Source: Eggerthellaceae bacterium
GTDB taxonomy: Bacteria; Actinomycetota; Coriobacteriia; Coriobacteriales; Eggerthellaceae
Length of the DNA stretch: 5,654 nucleotides
Direction: 5' to 3'
Assembly (NCBI GenBank): GCA_900754495.1
Contig: CAAEDC010000105.1
Span: forward strand, 1-5,654
This document shows positions 1-5,444 of the stretch, in pieces. The notes under the pieces were generated by a model. That model searched no databases and had not been told where the DNA came from. It worked only from the letters and a program-made list of their open reading frames with translations. Position 1 is the stretch's first letter; each line of letters starts with the position of its first letter. The translations under genes and the position numbers were made by a program.

Positions 1-70
1 ACCCCCCTCGGGAGACACCGTGCCCAGGGCCCCGTGCGAGAAGCCCGGCGGCGGACGGGGAAGCGAGAGC
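1..70. other. Short gene-free end of window, downstream of the minus-strand operon
   Basis: No coding sequence can be supported here. Arms CCCCGT (30-35) and ACGGGG (55-60) could pair around a 19-nt loop just past the stop of the minus-strand operon. No T-run follows in either direction, so I do not call it a terminator. The next minus-strand gene, if any, begins outside the window. Confidence 0.4.
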
Positions 71-1120
71 CTACACGTTGCGCAGGCGCTCGACCGCCGC
101 CCATTCCGCCAAGGAGGCGGCGTATTCGGGGGTCAGATAACGGGTGGAGTAGAAGAAGATGTCGCCGTTGGAGGCGACGACCTGCTCGATGTCGGGATAC
201 TCGCCCGAGGCGCGCACGTGGTCCCAGATGCGCAAGATGCGCTCCTCCGAAAAACGGAACGGATCGTTTTCCAATGACTCGATGGGCATCGGCCGCGGAT
301 AGGTGCGCGACTCCTCGCGCACGCAGTCGGCGAATGTCAGCGCGTCATCGCCCTCGGCGGCAAGGAACGACCAGTGCGCGAACGAGTCGGTCATGAGCGT
401 ACGATCGTACAGGTAGTAGCTGTAGCGGCCGACCAGGGCGACGATGTTGCTGGAGTCGATCTCGAGCTGCACGGGCTCGGCATCATCGTCCGGCACGAGC
501 GCCCACTCGCCTTCCAACCAAACGAGGTTGTAGCCTTCGGGCAGCCTGAGCGAGCCGTAGGGGTTGCCGTCATCGTCGACGACGTCCACGGCGGAGCCTC
601 CTTCGCACCGCGGTGCCGAGGGGCGCTCCCCTTCGCCGGCACGGAAGGATGCAGCCGGCGCATCACGCCGCGCCTCCGCCGGTTTGCCGGATGCGGACGC
701 TTCGCCCGCATCGGCACGCTCGTCAGCCGGGGCGCTTTCGGCGGCAGCCTTCCTCAAAAACGGGGGCACGCCCACCGAGCCGATGGTGCTGCTGCGCGCC
801 GTCGAGACGCGCTTGACGCGGGACGAGCCGCCCGCCTGAGCCTGAGCAGCAGGCTCCCCGCAAACGTCCGCACCGGACCCATCCCGGGCCTCGTGCTCCT
901 CCCAGTAGCCGTAGACGAACATCTCGAATTCCTCGGGGTCCATATGATCGGGTACCAAGCCGATCTCGGGCCACCGGGTCGGCTGCACCAGCAGCCCTTC
1001 GCGCGACTGGGCGCGCACGTCCTCGAACACCCGCGCAAGGGCATTGCCCTCGGCAAGCTCCCGCGCGGCGCGCTGCCCCTCCTCGCCCGCGACGATGGAG
1101 GTCTCCTCGTTTTCGCTCAT
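71..1120 (-). CDS. Hypothetical protein, 349 aa, coupled to a NifU-like scaffold gene
   Basis: I do not recognise the family. The start at 1120 is chosen because its ATG overlaps the TGA of the upstream NifU-like gene (ATGA), with a purine-rich AAGGCGAGGG just before it. The frame stays open further upstream, but only as a shadow of that gene. The product appears soluble, with no signal peptide or membrane segment. Three regions are visible. Residues 1-80 are acidic and probably folded, rich in Trp, Tyr and Phe around VYGYWEEHE. Residues 81-175 are a low-complexity linker rich in Ala, Ser, Gly, Glu and Arg. Residues 176-349 form an acidic, aromatic-rich domain containing YSYYLYDR, IWDHVRASGEYPDIE and a final YAASLAEWAAVERLRNV. 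It has only three cysteines (87, 172, 266) and no metal-binding pattern. Coupling suggests it works with the scaffold at similar stoichiometry, perhaps as an adaptor or client-recognition protein; that role is inference. Confidence 0.85.
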   Translation of the reverse strand: MSENEETSIVAGEEGQRAARELAEGNALARVFEDVRAQSREGLLVQPTRWPEIGLVPDHMDPEEFEMFVYGYWEEHEARDGSGADVCGEPAAQAQAGGSSRVKRVSTARSSTIGSVGVPPFLRKAAAESAPADERADAGEASASGKPAEARRDAPAASFRAGEGERPSAPRCEGGSAVDVVDDDGNPYGSLRLPEGYNLVWLEGEWALVPDDDAEPVQLEIDSSNIVALVGRYSYYLYDRTLMTDSFAHWSFLAAEGDDALTFADCVREESRTYPRPMPIESLENDPFRFSEERILRIWDHVRASGEYPDIEQVVASNGDIFFYSTRYLTPEYAASLAEWAAVERLRNV

Positions 1121-1734
1121 GCGCCCTCGCCTTCCCTCGCCTGGGCGATCGCCTGGTCGATGAGCAGGTCGGTGCGGCAGTCGCGCAGCGAGCAATGCTC
1201 GCACATCAGGCAAGCGGTCGAGTCCGGCTCGCAGGGGATGAGGCGGTCGAGATCCGCCAAGCTCGCCCCTTGGCGGACGAGCCAATCGCCCACCAGCGCG
1301 TGCACAGCCTCCACTGCGAACACGGTCGTGTTGCCCTTGCCCGTCGGCACCCCGCCCAGAGCGTCCGCCAGCTGCGCCGGCGTGACGGCGAGCGCCTCCT
1401 CGAACGTCTTTCCCTCGATCATCTGGCAGATCATGCTGGCGCACCCGGTCATGGCAAGGCAGCCGCGTGCTTTGAACCCCACGCGCTCGATCACGTGGCG
1501 CTGTGGGTCGACGACTGCGAACAAACGCACGGCGACCTCACCCTTCTTGGACTTGCCCGCCATGCTTTGCGCGTTGAACCCTTCGGGCGCGCCGCCGTTC
1601 CTGAAATTGGCGACGACCGCCAGAAGCGTGTCGGAATAGCCCGCCACGCCGTCGTCAACGTTGGTCTGATAGACGTCCTTCGTTCGGATCAGCGGCCTCC
1701 GCCGCGCTTCGAGCAGAGTTTCCGAACCCTCCAT
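1117..1734 (-). CDS. Divergent NifU/IscU-type iron-sulfur cluster assembly scaffold with C-terminal Cys cluster
   Basis: Predicted 205-residue cytoplasmic protein. The start at 1734 is preferred because AAAGGGAGA lies 4 nt before the ATG. An upstream in-frame ATG at 1851 would add 39 residues that look like leader sequence. Residues 32-152 match the NifU N-terminal/IscU fold: GYSDTLLAVVANFRNGG resembles the IscU N-terminus, and FKARGC followed by 17 residues to the GKTFEEAL region aligns without gaps with IscU around its Cys63. Members of this family assemble Fe-S clusters and hand them to apoproteins. This one is odd. Only the central cysteine (C92) is kept. The position of IscU Cys37 falls in AGKSKKGEV, and the His105-Cys106 pair reads as NT in KGNTTVF. 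Extra cysteines occur at 98 and 103, and a C-terminal cluster lies at C168, C175, C178, C181 and C186. It is the first gene of a minus-strand pair and overlaps the next by 4 bp. It may bind a cluster differently from IscU or serve a specific client enzyme (inference). Confidence 0.85.
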   Translation of the reverse strand: MEGSETLLEARRRPLIRTKDVYQTNVDDGVAGYSDTLLAVVANFRNGGAPEGFNAQSMAGKSKKGEVAVRLFAVVDPQRHVIERVGFKARGCLAMTGCASMICQMIEGKTFEEALAVTPAQLADALGGVPTGKGNTTVFAVEAVHALVGDWLVRQGASLADLDRLIPCEPDSTACLMCEHCSLRDCRTDLLIDQAIAQAREGEGA

Positions 1735-1738
1735 AGCA

Positions 1739-1745
1739 TCTCCCT
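1739..1745 (-). promoter_or_regulatory. Ribosome binding site deciding the NifU-like start
   Basis: On the minus strand AGGGAGA lies 4 nt upstream of the ATG at 1734, within AAAAGGGAGATGCTATG. The upstream in-frame ATG at 1851 has only a weak AAGCGAG before it and sits at the predicted start of transcription, so the shorter protein is favoured. Confidence 0.6.
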
Positions 1746-1767
1746 TTTCCCGAGGCAGGCGCCCGCG

Positions 1768-1796
1768 CCCGTCCGCTGCGGCTTCGAGCGGACGGG
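1768..1796 (-). promoter_or_regulatory. 10-bp hairpin in the leader of the NifU-like operon
   Basis: CCCGTCCGCT (1768-1777) and AGCGGACGGG (1787-1796) are perfect reverse complements separated by 9 nt. On the minus-strand transcript this GC-rich hairpin ends about 24 nt before the Shine-Dalgarno of the NifU-like gene. No T-run follows, so it is not a normal intrinsic terminator. It could stabilise the 5' end or bind a regulator; this is inference. Confidence 0.45.
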
Positions 1797-1837
1797 GATT
1801 CGCATTGACACTCCAAAGGCGTTTGTTACAGTTTCCC

Positions 1838-1863
1838 TTGTCTTCCAGCATCTCGCTTATACT
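1838..1863 (+). promoter_or_regulatory. Predicted promoter of membrane LuxR regulator 1
   Basis: The -10 element TATACT (1858-1863) is a 5/6 match to the sigma-70-type consensus. The upstream element is weak: CTTGTC or TTGTCT around 1839-1845, giving a short 14-15 bp spacer, so the promoter may need an activator. Transcription would begin near 1870, just before the dyad at 1877-1896. The block TTCCCTTGT (1833-1841) recurs upstream of the second regulator at 3587-3595. Confidence 0.45.
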
Positions 1864-1883
1864 TTCCCCGGTGTAACCTCTTT
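1855..1883 (-). promoter_or_regulatory. Possible divergent promoter for the NifU-like operon
   Basis: On the minus strand the bases at 1860-1855 read TATAAG, an acceptable -10 element that overlaps the plus-strand -10 TATACT. Its -35 position (about 1878-1883) reads AAAGAG, far from consensus, and lies inside the 8-4-8 dyad. This is what an activator-dependent promoter would look like. Transcription would start near 1848, leaving a leader of about 114 nt. It is a prediction from weak elements. Confidence 0.3.
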
Positions 1884-1896
1884 AAGGGTAAAGAGG
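1877..1896. promoter_or_regulatory. Perfect 20-bp dyad (8-4-8), candidate operator or RBS-sequestering hairpin
   Basis: CCTCTTTA (1877-1884), AGGG spacer, TAAAGAGG (1889-1896). The arms are perfect reverse complements and unusually A/T-rich for this DNA. The overall length suits a dimeric LuxR-type site. It begins about 7 bp after the predicted start of the regulator 1 transcript, and its centre is about 39 bp upstream of the predicted start of the divergent operon. The right arm also contains part of the only good Shine-Dalgarno for regulator 1, so in RNA the hairpin would hide that site. Whether it acts as DNA operator, RNA switch or both is inference. Confidence 0.5.
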
Positions 1897-1898
1897 GG
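1892..1898 (+). promoter_or_regulatory. Likely ribosome binding site of regulator 1, pointing at a non-ATG start
   Basis: AAGAGGGG (1891-1898) is a good Shine-Dalgarno and corresponds in placement to GAGGGGG before regulator 2. The in-frame codon 8 nt downstream is ATA at 1906. A second purine run, GAAGGG (1921-1926), could instead serve ATC at 1933 or 1936. No ATG, GTG or TTG exists in this frame between 1861 and 2043. Confidence 0.4.
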
Positions 1899-1905
1899 TT
1901 TTTCG

Positions 1906-3507
1906 ATACAGGGGACTCGCGAAGGGCAGGTCATCATCGCAACGACGGGCAAACAGCGAACGCACGGATCGGAATCCGCCTCGCAGGCGCTTGGCGGGAA
2001 GACGGGATCCCCGCTCGACGTTGGCAAGGCCCTCGTCGAGCTGCTTCCGCTCCTCGTTGGGCTCGCGTTCGCGCGCGCGGGGCTCATCGTCGCAAGCTAC
2101 GGCAGCTACCGCCAAAGCGACGAGGGCATCTTCACCGACGGCGCGATGATCGTCACCCTGCTGATCTTCCTGATCCCCTTTACCGTCATCACCGTCAAGA
2201 AGAAGACCGTCCCCGGCAAATGGATCGATCGCATTGCGCGCGCCTGCATCGCCGCCGAGGTGCTTGCGATGCTGGGACTGGGCGTGCTGAACGCAACGGA
2301 AACGGCAAGCTTTCCTCTACGGTTCGGATTGAGCGTCGTCTGCACGGTAACGGCATCGGGTGCTATGTTCTACTGGCTGCGCTGCATGAAGGGCACCGGG
2401 ACCGTCGTTTCGGTCCTGTTCGTGTTCTCGGCGCTCGTCCTCAGTGAAATCGAGCTGCTGATCTGCGCCGCCGTCCCCTCCGTCATCGGCATCTTCCTGG
2501 CAGGCGTCCTTGCGGCGCTGCAGTTCCCCTGCATGCGCTGGGCGCGGGGACGGACGGTCGCCTACAGCCGCGAGAGGCTCGCCGCGGAGAACGCGTTTCC
2601 CGGATTCGACGGGCTCACGCTCAAGAACCGTCAACTGCTCATCGTCATGGCGGTGAGCATCGGTTTGCTGGGCATCGTCGCGGGATTCCTGCGCGGCTAC
2701 CCCGACGGGGAGGCGATCCCGTTCCATGTCGGCACGCGTTTCGCGTACTTTGCGCTGACCGTCGCGCTGGCGATCATCGTCATCGCCTTGACCGTCGGCA
2801 AGCGCACGCACCTGATGCCGGTGGGTCTGTTCCTCATCCTGGAGCTGCTCAGCTGCTTCGCGCTCATCTGCTATGCGGCGCTGCCCGGCATGCTCGACGT
2901 CGGCGCGGTGTTCACCACGACGCTTAACGCCTTGATGGTGGGGCTTGCCTGGTACATCATCATCGCATTCATGAGCTTCGGATGGCGCGAGCCGTACTAC
3001 TACGCTTTTGCCGGTTGGTTCGTGTGGCTGGGCGCTCGCTCCGTCGTGCGCACCGCCTTCGTCCTCACCCCCGGCATCATCGACAACCCGGCGCTTGCCA
3101 TCGCGCTGACGGCGACGCTTGTGGTGGTCTCCGCGCAAGCCACCCTCAGCATGTTCCTCTCCATCGAACGGAGGCACGCCGACGAGGCGGAGGAGGCGGC
3201 GAGAGTCGCCGAGAACCCCAGCACGCTAGTGCGCATCATGGGTTTGGACAAAAGCCGGACGCTCACCGATCTGCGGCAGGAGAGCATGCGGCACTCCGCC
3301 GAGATCATGGGGAAGCAGTTCCTGCTGTCAGACCGCGAAGTGGACGTGCTGGCGCTCTACGCCCTCGGATATACGCAGAAGAAGGTCGCTGAGAAGCTGG
3401 TGATCTCGCAAAGCACCGCCCATGAGCACGTCAAGCGCATCTACGCCAAGACCGGTTTGCATTCGCGCCAGGAGATCCTCGATTACATCGCCCAGTACGC
3501 TTCATAG
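1906..3507 (+). CDS. Membrane-bound LuxR-family transcriptional regulator 1 (12 TM + HTH)
   Basis: One-component regulator with an N-terminal bundle of about 12 membrane helices and a cytoplasmic C-terminal LuxR/NarL-type HTH. Numbered from 1906 it has 533 residues, close to the 535 of its neighbour. TM1 starts near residue 43, a conserved loop DEGIFTDGA near 72, a mid-protein motif GFLRGYPDGEAIPF near 260, and the HTH occupies about 472-533. The HTH reads FLLSDREVDVLALYALGYTQ, then the ISQSTAHEHV recognition helix and KTGLHSRQE. The start is unresolved: the region homologous to regulator 2 begins near 2032, yet no ATG, GTG or TTG precedes it in frame. The first in-frame ATG (2146) would delete TM1 and the conserved loop. 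ATA 1906 is my best guess, from the Shine-Dalgarno at 1892-1898; ATC 1933 is the alternative. Such membrane LuxR proteins are abundant in Eggerthellaceae, where some control adjacent small-molecule reductase operons. Target and ligand here are unknown. It is divergent from the NifU-like operon and may control it (inference). Confidence 0.88.
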   Translation: MQGTREGQVIIATTGKQRTHGSESASQALGGKTGSPLDVGKALVELLPLLVGLAFARAGLIVASYGSYRQSDEGIFTDGAMIVTLLIFLIPFTVITVKKKTVPGKWIDRIARACIAAEVLAMLGLGVLNATETASFPLRFGLSVVCTVTASGAMFYWLRCMKGTGTVVSVLFVFSALVLSEIELLICAAVPSVIGIFLAGVLAALQFPCMRWARGRTVAYSRERLAAENAFPGFDGLTLKNRQLLIVMAVSIGLLGIVAGFLRGYPDGEAIPFHVGTRFAYFALTVALAIIVIALTVGKRTHLMPVGLFLILELLSCFALICYAALPGMLDVGAVFTTTLNALMVGLAWYIIIAFMSFGWREPYYYAFAGWFVWLGARSVVRTAFVLTPGIIDNPALAIALTATLVVVSAQATLSMFLSIERRHADEAEEAARVAENPSTLVRIMGLDKSRTLTDLRQESMRHSAEIMGKQFLLSDREVDVLALYALGYTQKKVAEKLVISQSTAHEHVKRIYAKTGLHSRQEILDYIAQYAS

Positions 3508-3578
3508 CTGATTCGTCCGTCGAAACGAAACGGCGCACGGGAAACGCCGGGCAACCCCCTGCGTCATCTGAAAGAGAC

Positions 3579-3607
3579 GACACATCTTCCCTTGTTTGCG
3601 CTACACT
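3579..3607 (+). promoter_or_regulatory. Predicted promoter of membrane LuxR regulator 2
   Basis: The -10 element is TACACT (3602-3607). The -35 is either GACACA (3579-3584, 17-bp spacer, weak) or ACGACA (3577-3582, 19-bp spacer). The flanks resemble the regulator 1 promoter: CGCT precedes both -10 elements and TTT follows, and TTCCCTTGT is shared. Transcription would start near 3614, giving a leader of about 44 nt. Confidence 0.4.
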
Positions 3608-3640
3608 TTTCTCACCTGCGGTTTTGCCTACAAGATGTAT

Positions 3641-3647
3641 GAGGGGG
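3641..3647 (+). promoter_or_regulatory. Ribosome binding site of regulator 2
   Basis: GAGGGGG lies 10 nt upstream of the ATG at 3658, a slightly long spacing. The ATGs at 3639 and 3651 and the GTG in between are in another frame, so 3658 is the only sensible start. Confidence 0.6.
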
Positions 3648-3657
3648 TGCATGCGGC

Positions 3658-5265
3658 ATGACCGATTCGTTCGTGGCGTCGCCATCGAAGGAAGGGTTTT
3701 TCAATCGCTACGCACCGCTGTGGCCGTCGCTATTCGGCCTCGCCTGCGCCTACATGGGACTGCTCGTCGCCACACAGGGAAGCCTGCGCCTCACCGACCA
3801 AGGCGTGTTCACCGACGGCGCTGCGACCGTCGCGGTCATCCCCTGCCTCATCGCCGCTGCCGTCCTCTACAAGACCCGCTTCATCTGCACGCGCCGCCTG
3901 ATGGCGGTTCTCGTGCGGGTCGCAATCGGCTTGGAATGCGTCATCTTGCTGGTGATGGGCATCCTGCGCTTCACGGGGCTGTGCACCTTTCCGGTGCGGT
4001 TCGCGCTGAGCGTGCTGGTCACCATCGCGGCGGCGCTGTGCATCGCGTGCTGGCTGAGACGCGCGCACGATGACGAGGTGCCGCTGGGGATGGAGCGCGG
4101 CGTGGTTTTGGTGTTCGGCGCGATGTTCGTGAGCCAGATCCCCGTGTTCGCGACCGTGCTTCTGCCCGACGGGCTGCGCTGCCTGGCGATCCTGCCGTTC
4201 GCCGCGGCTCAATTCGCCTGCCTCGCGTGGGCGAACCGCAGCAGCTGCAAGGAGGGCGAGGCCGACGGGCGCGCCGACGACTACTTCAGCTTCGTCCGCT
4301 CGGGCGCGGCGAGCCGACGCTTCCTGGTCGCCTGCTCCATCGGATTGGCGGCGCTGTCGTTGGTCGCGGGATTCCTGGCGGGGTTCCCCCATGGCGAGCC
4401 CATCCCGTTCACGCTGGAGGCGCGTGCGGCGAGCCTGGTGCTGACCGAGCTGATGTGCGTGCTGTTCATCGCGTCGACGGTGCGGCGCCACGCGCGCACG
4501 ATGACGGTGCGCGTGTGGATCGTGATGGAGCTGCTCGCCGCCGGAGCGCTCGTGCTGTACTGCGCGCTCCCGGCCCATCTCGAGATCGGCGCGATCGCCA
4601 CCACCATGCTGGGCACGCTGATGACGGCGTTCGTCTGGCACCTCATCATCGCGTATCTGGCCTCGGGCTGGCGCGATCCGTTCTATTACGCCGCCGTCGT
4701 ATGGGCGATCTGGACCGTCTCCCGCGCGTTCGGCCGCTTCGTGGTGCTGGGCGTGATGCCCACCGGCGGGGACAGCCATTTCACCGGCACGGTCATCAGC
4801 CTGCTGCTCCTGGTGTCGACGCAGCTCATCTTCGTGGGGCTCATCGACGTGTCGCAGTTCGCCGCGAAGCTGGCGCGCAAGGAGGCGCAGGGGGCGGATG
4901 GAGCCGACGAGGCCGAGACGGAGGGCGAGCCGCTCGACGTGCTCGGCGCCCCCGCGAAGGGCTCCAGCGGCACGGCGCGCCTGGAGCGCATCCTGGGCCT
5001 GGACGAGGACTCGACCCTGGCGGATGCGCGCCATGCGGTCGTGCGCCACAACGCCGAGTTGATGGGAGCGCAGTTCCTGCTGTCGGAGCGCGAGGTGGAG
5101 GTGCTGGCGTTGTACGCGTCGGGCTTCACGCAGAAACGCGTGGCGGAGCAGCTGCACATCTCCCAGACGACCGCGCACACCCATATCGGCCGCATCTACG
5201 GCAAAACCGGCCTGCACTCCCGCCAAGAGCTGCTCGACTACATGCGGCAGTACGGGGATATGTAG
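3658..5265 (+). CDS. Membrane-bound LuxR-family transcriptional regulator 2 (12 TM + HTH)
   Basis: A 535-residue paralogue of the preceding gene with the same order of parts. About 12 hydrophobic helices lie between residues 21 and 396, readable as two groups of six separated by a polar stretch at about 193-221. The motif QGVFTDGA (48-55) follows TM1 and GFLAGFPHGEPIPF (238-251) follows TM7, at matching places in the two halves. A linker rich in Ala, Gly, Asp and Glu (405-440) is clearly longer than in regulator 1. Residues 441-472 (RLERILGLD, RHNAELMGAQ) are conserved between the pair just before the LuxR HTH (473-530), which has FLLSEREVEVLALYASGF, TQKRVAEQLHIS and the recognition helix QTTAHTHIGRIYGKTG. 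By hand 45 of the last 62 aligned residues match regulator 1. The membrane part most likely senses a ligand, and DNA is bound at the inner face of the membrane. It has its own promoter. The target is unknown; a convergent gene downstream makes an upstream or distant target more likely. Confidence 0.95.
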   Translation: MTDSFVASPSKEGFFNRYAPLWPSLFGLACAYMGLLVATQGSLRLTDQGVFTDGAATVAVIPCLIAAAVLYKTRFICTRRLMAVLVRVAIGLECVILLVMGILRFTGLCTFPVRFALSVLVTIAAALCIACWLRRAHDDEVPLGMERGVVLVFGAMFVSQIPVFATVLLPDGLRCLAILPFAAAQFACLAWANRSSCKEGEADGRADDYFSFVRSGAASRRFLVACSIGLAALSLVAGFLAGFPHGEPIPFTLEARAASLVLTELMCVLFIASTVRRHARTMTVRVWIVMELLAAGALVLYCALPAHLEIGAIATTMLGTLMTAFVWHLIIAYLASGWRDPFYYAAVVWAIWTVSRAFGRFVVLGVMPTGGDSHFTGTVISLLLLVSTQLIFVGLIDVSQFAAKLARKEAQGADGADEAETEGEPLDVLGAPAKGSSGTARLERILGLDEDSTLADARHAVVRHNAELMGAQFLLSEREVEVLALYASGFTQKRVAEQLHISQTTAHTHIGRIYGKTGLHSRQELLDYMRQYGDM

Positions 5266-5293
5266 AGGATCCAAGCCGCCCCTTCCCTTCGAC

Positions 5294-5413
5294 ATGCGCT
5301 CGTATTCCGGCAAACTGGTGCTCCGCATTCCCCCCGAGCAGCACCGCAGAATCGCCATCGAGGCGGCAGAGGAGGGTGTCTCGATCAATCGCCTTATCGG
5401 AGCGCGCATTTGA
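5294..5413 (+). pseudogene. Relic of a HicB-family antitoxin (C-terminal ribbon-helix-helix only)
   Basis: An ATG-to-TGA reading frame of 39 codons. It resembles the C-terminal DNA-binding segment of HicB-type antitoxins: a YSGKLVLRIP beta strand, then PEQHRRIAIEAAEEG as first helix and SINRLIGARI as second helix. In intact HicB proteins this follows an N-terminal domain that binds the HicA toxin. Here that domain is absent; the upstream in-frame sequence (PPLPFD) looks like its junction, and then runs into the end of regulator 2. No Shine-Dalgarno precedes the ATG and no HicA-like gene is nearby. The simplest reading is a decayed 3' fragment of a toxin-antitoxin locus. A free-standing mini ribbon-helix-helix protein is possible but less likely. 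Confidence 0.5.
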
Positions 5414-5444
5414 TCATCGACGCGCTTCACGCGCCGACACGAAG

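Larger units (their letters stand above)
3508..3657 (+). other. Intergenic region between the two membrane LuxR genes
   Basis: This 150-bp gap holds the promoter and ribosome binding site of regulator 2. Near regulator 1's stop there is only a weak hairpin, CGGCG (3530-3534) pairing with CGCCG (3545-3549), with no T-run after it. I see no convincing terminator for regulator 1, so read-through into regulator 2 is possible. Confidence 0.4.

Noticed and set aside
1..70. Possible GTG start of another minus-strand gene near position 16
   Set aside because: Only a few codons remain in the window and no good ribosome site precedes it.
1121..1444. N-terminal extension of the 349-residue protein by 108 residues to an ATG at 1444
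   Set aside because: It overlaps the NifU-like gene in another frame, is Arg/Gly-rich in the way GC-rich shadow frames are, and the ATGA overlap start at 1120 is better.
1195..1905. Very long N-terminal extension of regulator 1 (770 residues from 1195)
   Set aside because: It would run antisense across most of the NifU-like gene, has no resemblance to regulator 2 and precedes the predicted promoter; it is simply an open shadow frame.
3629..3639. TACA-AGA-TGTA dyad before regulator 2 as an operator
   Set aside because: Arms of only 4 bp with no extension and no match to the dyad upstream of regulator 1.
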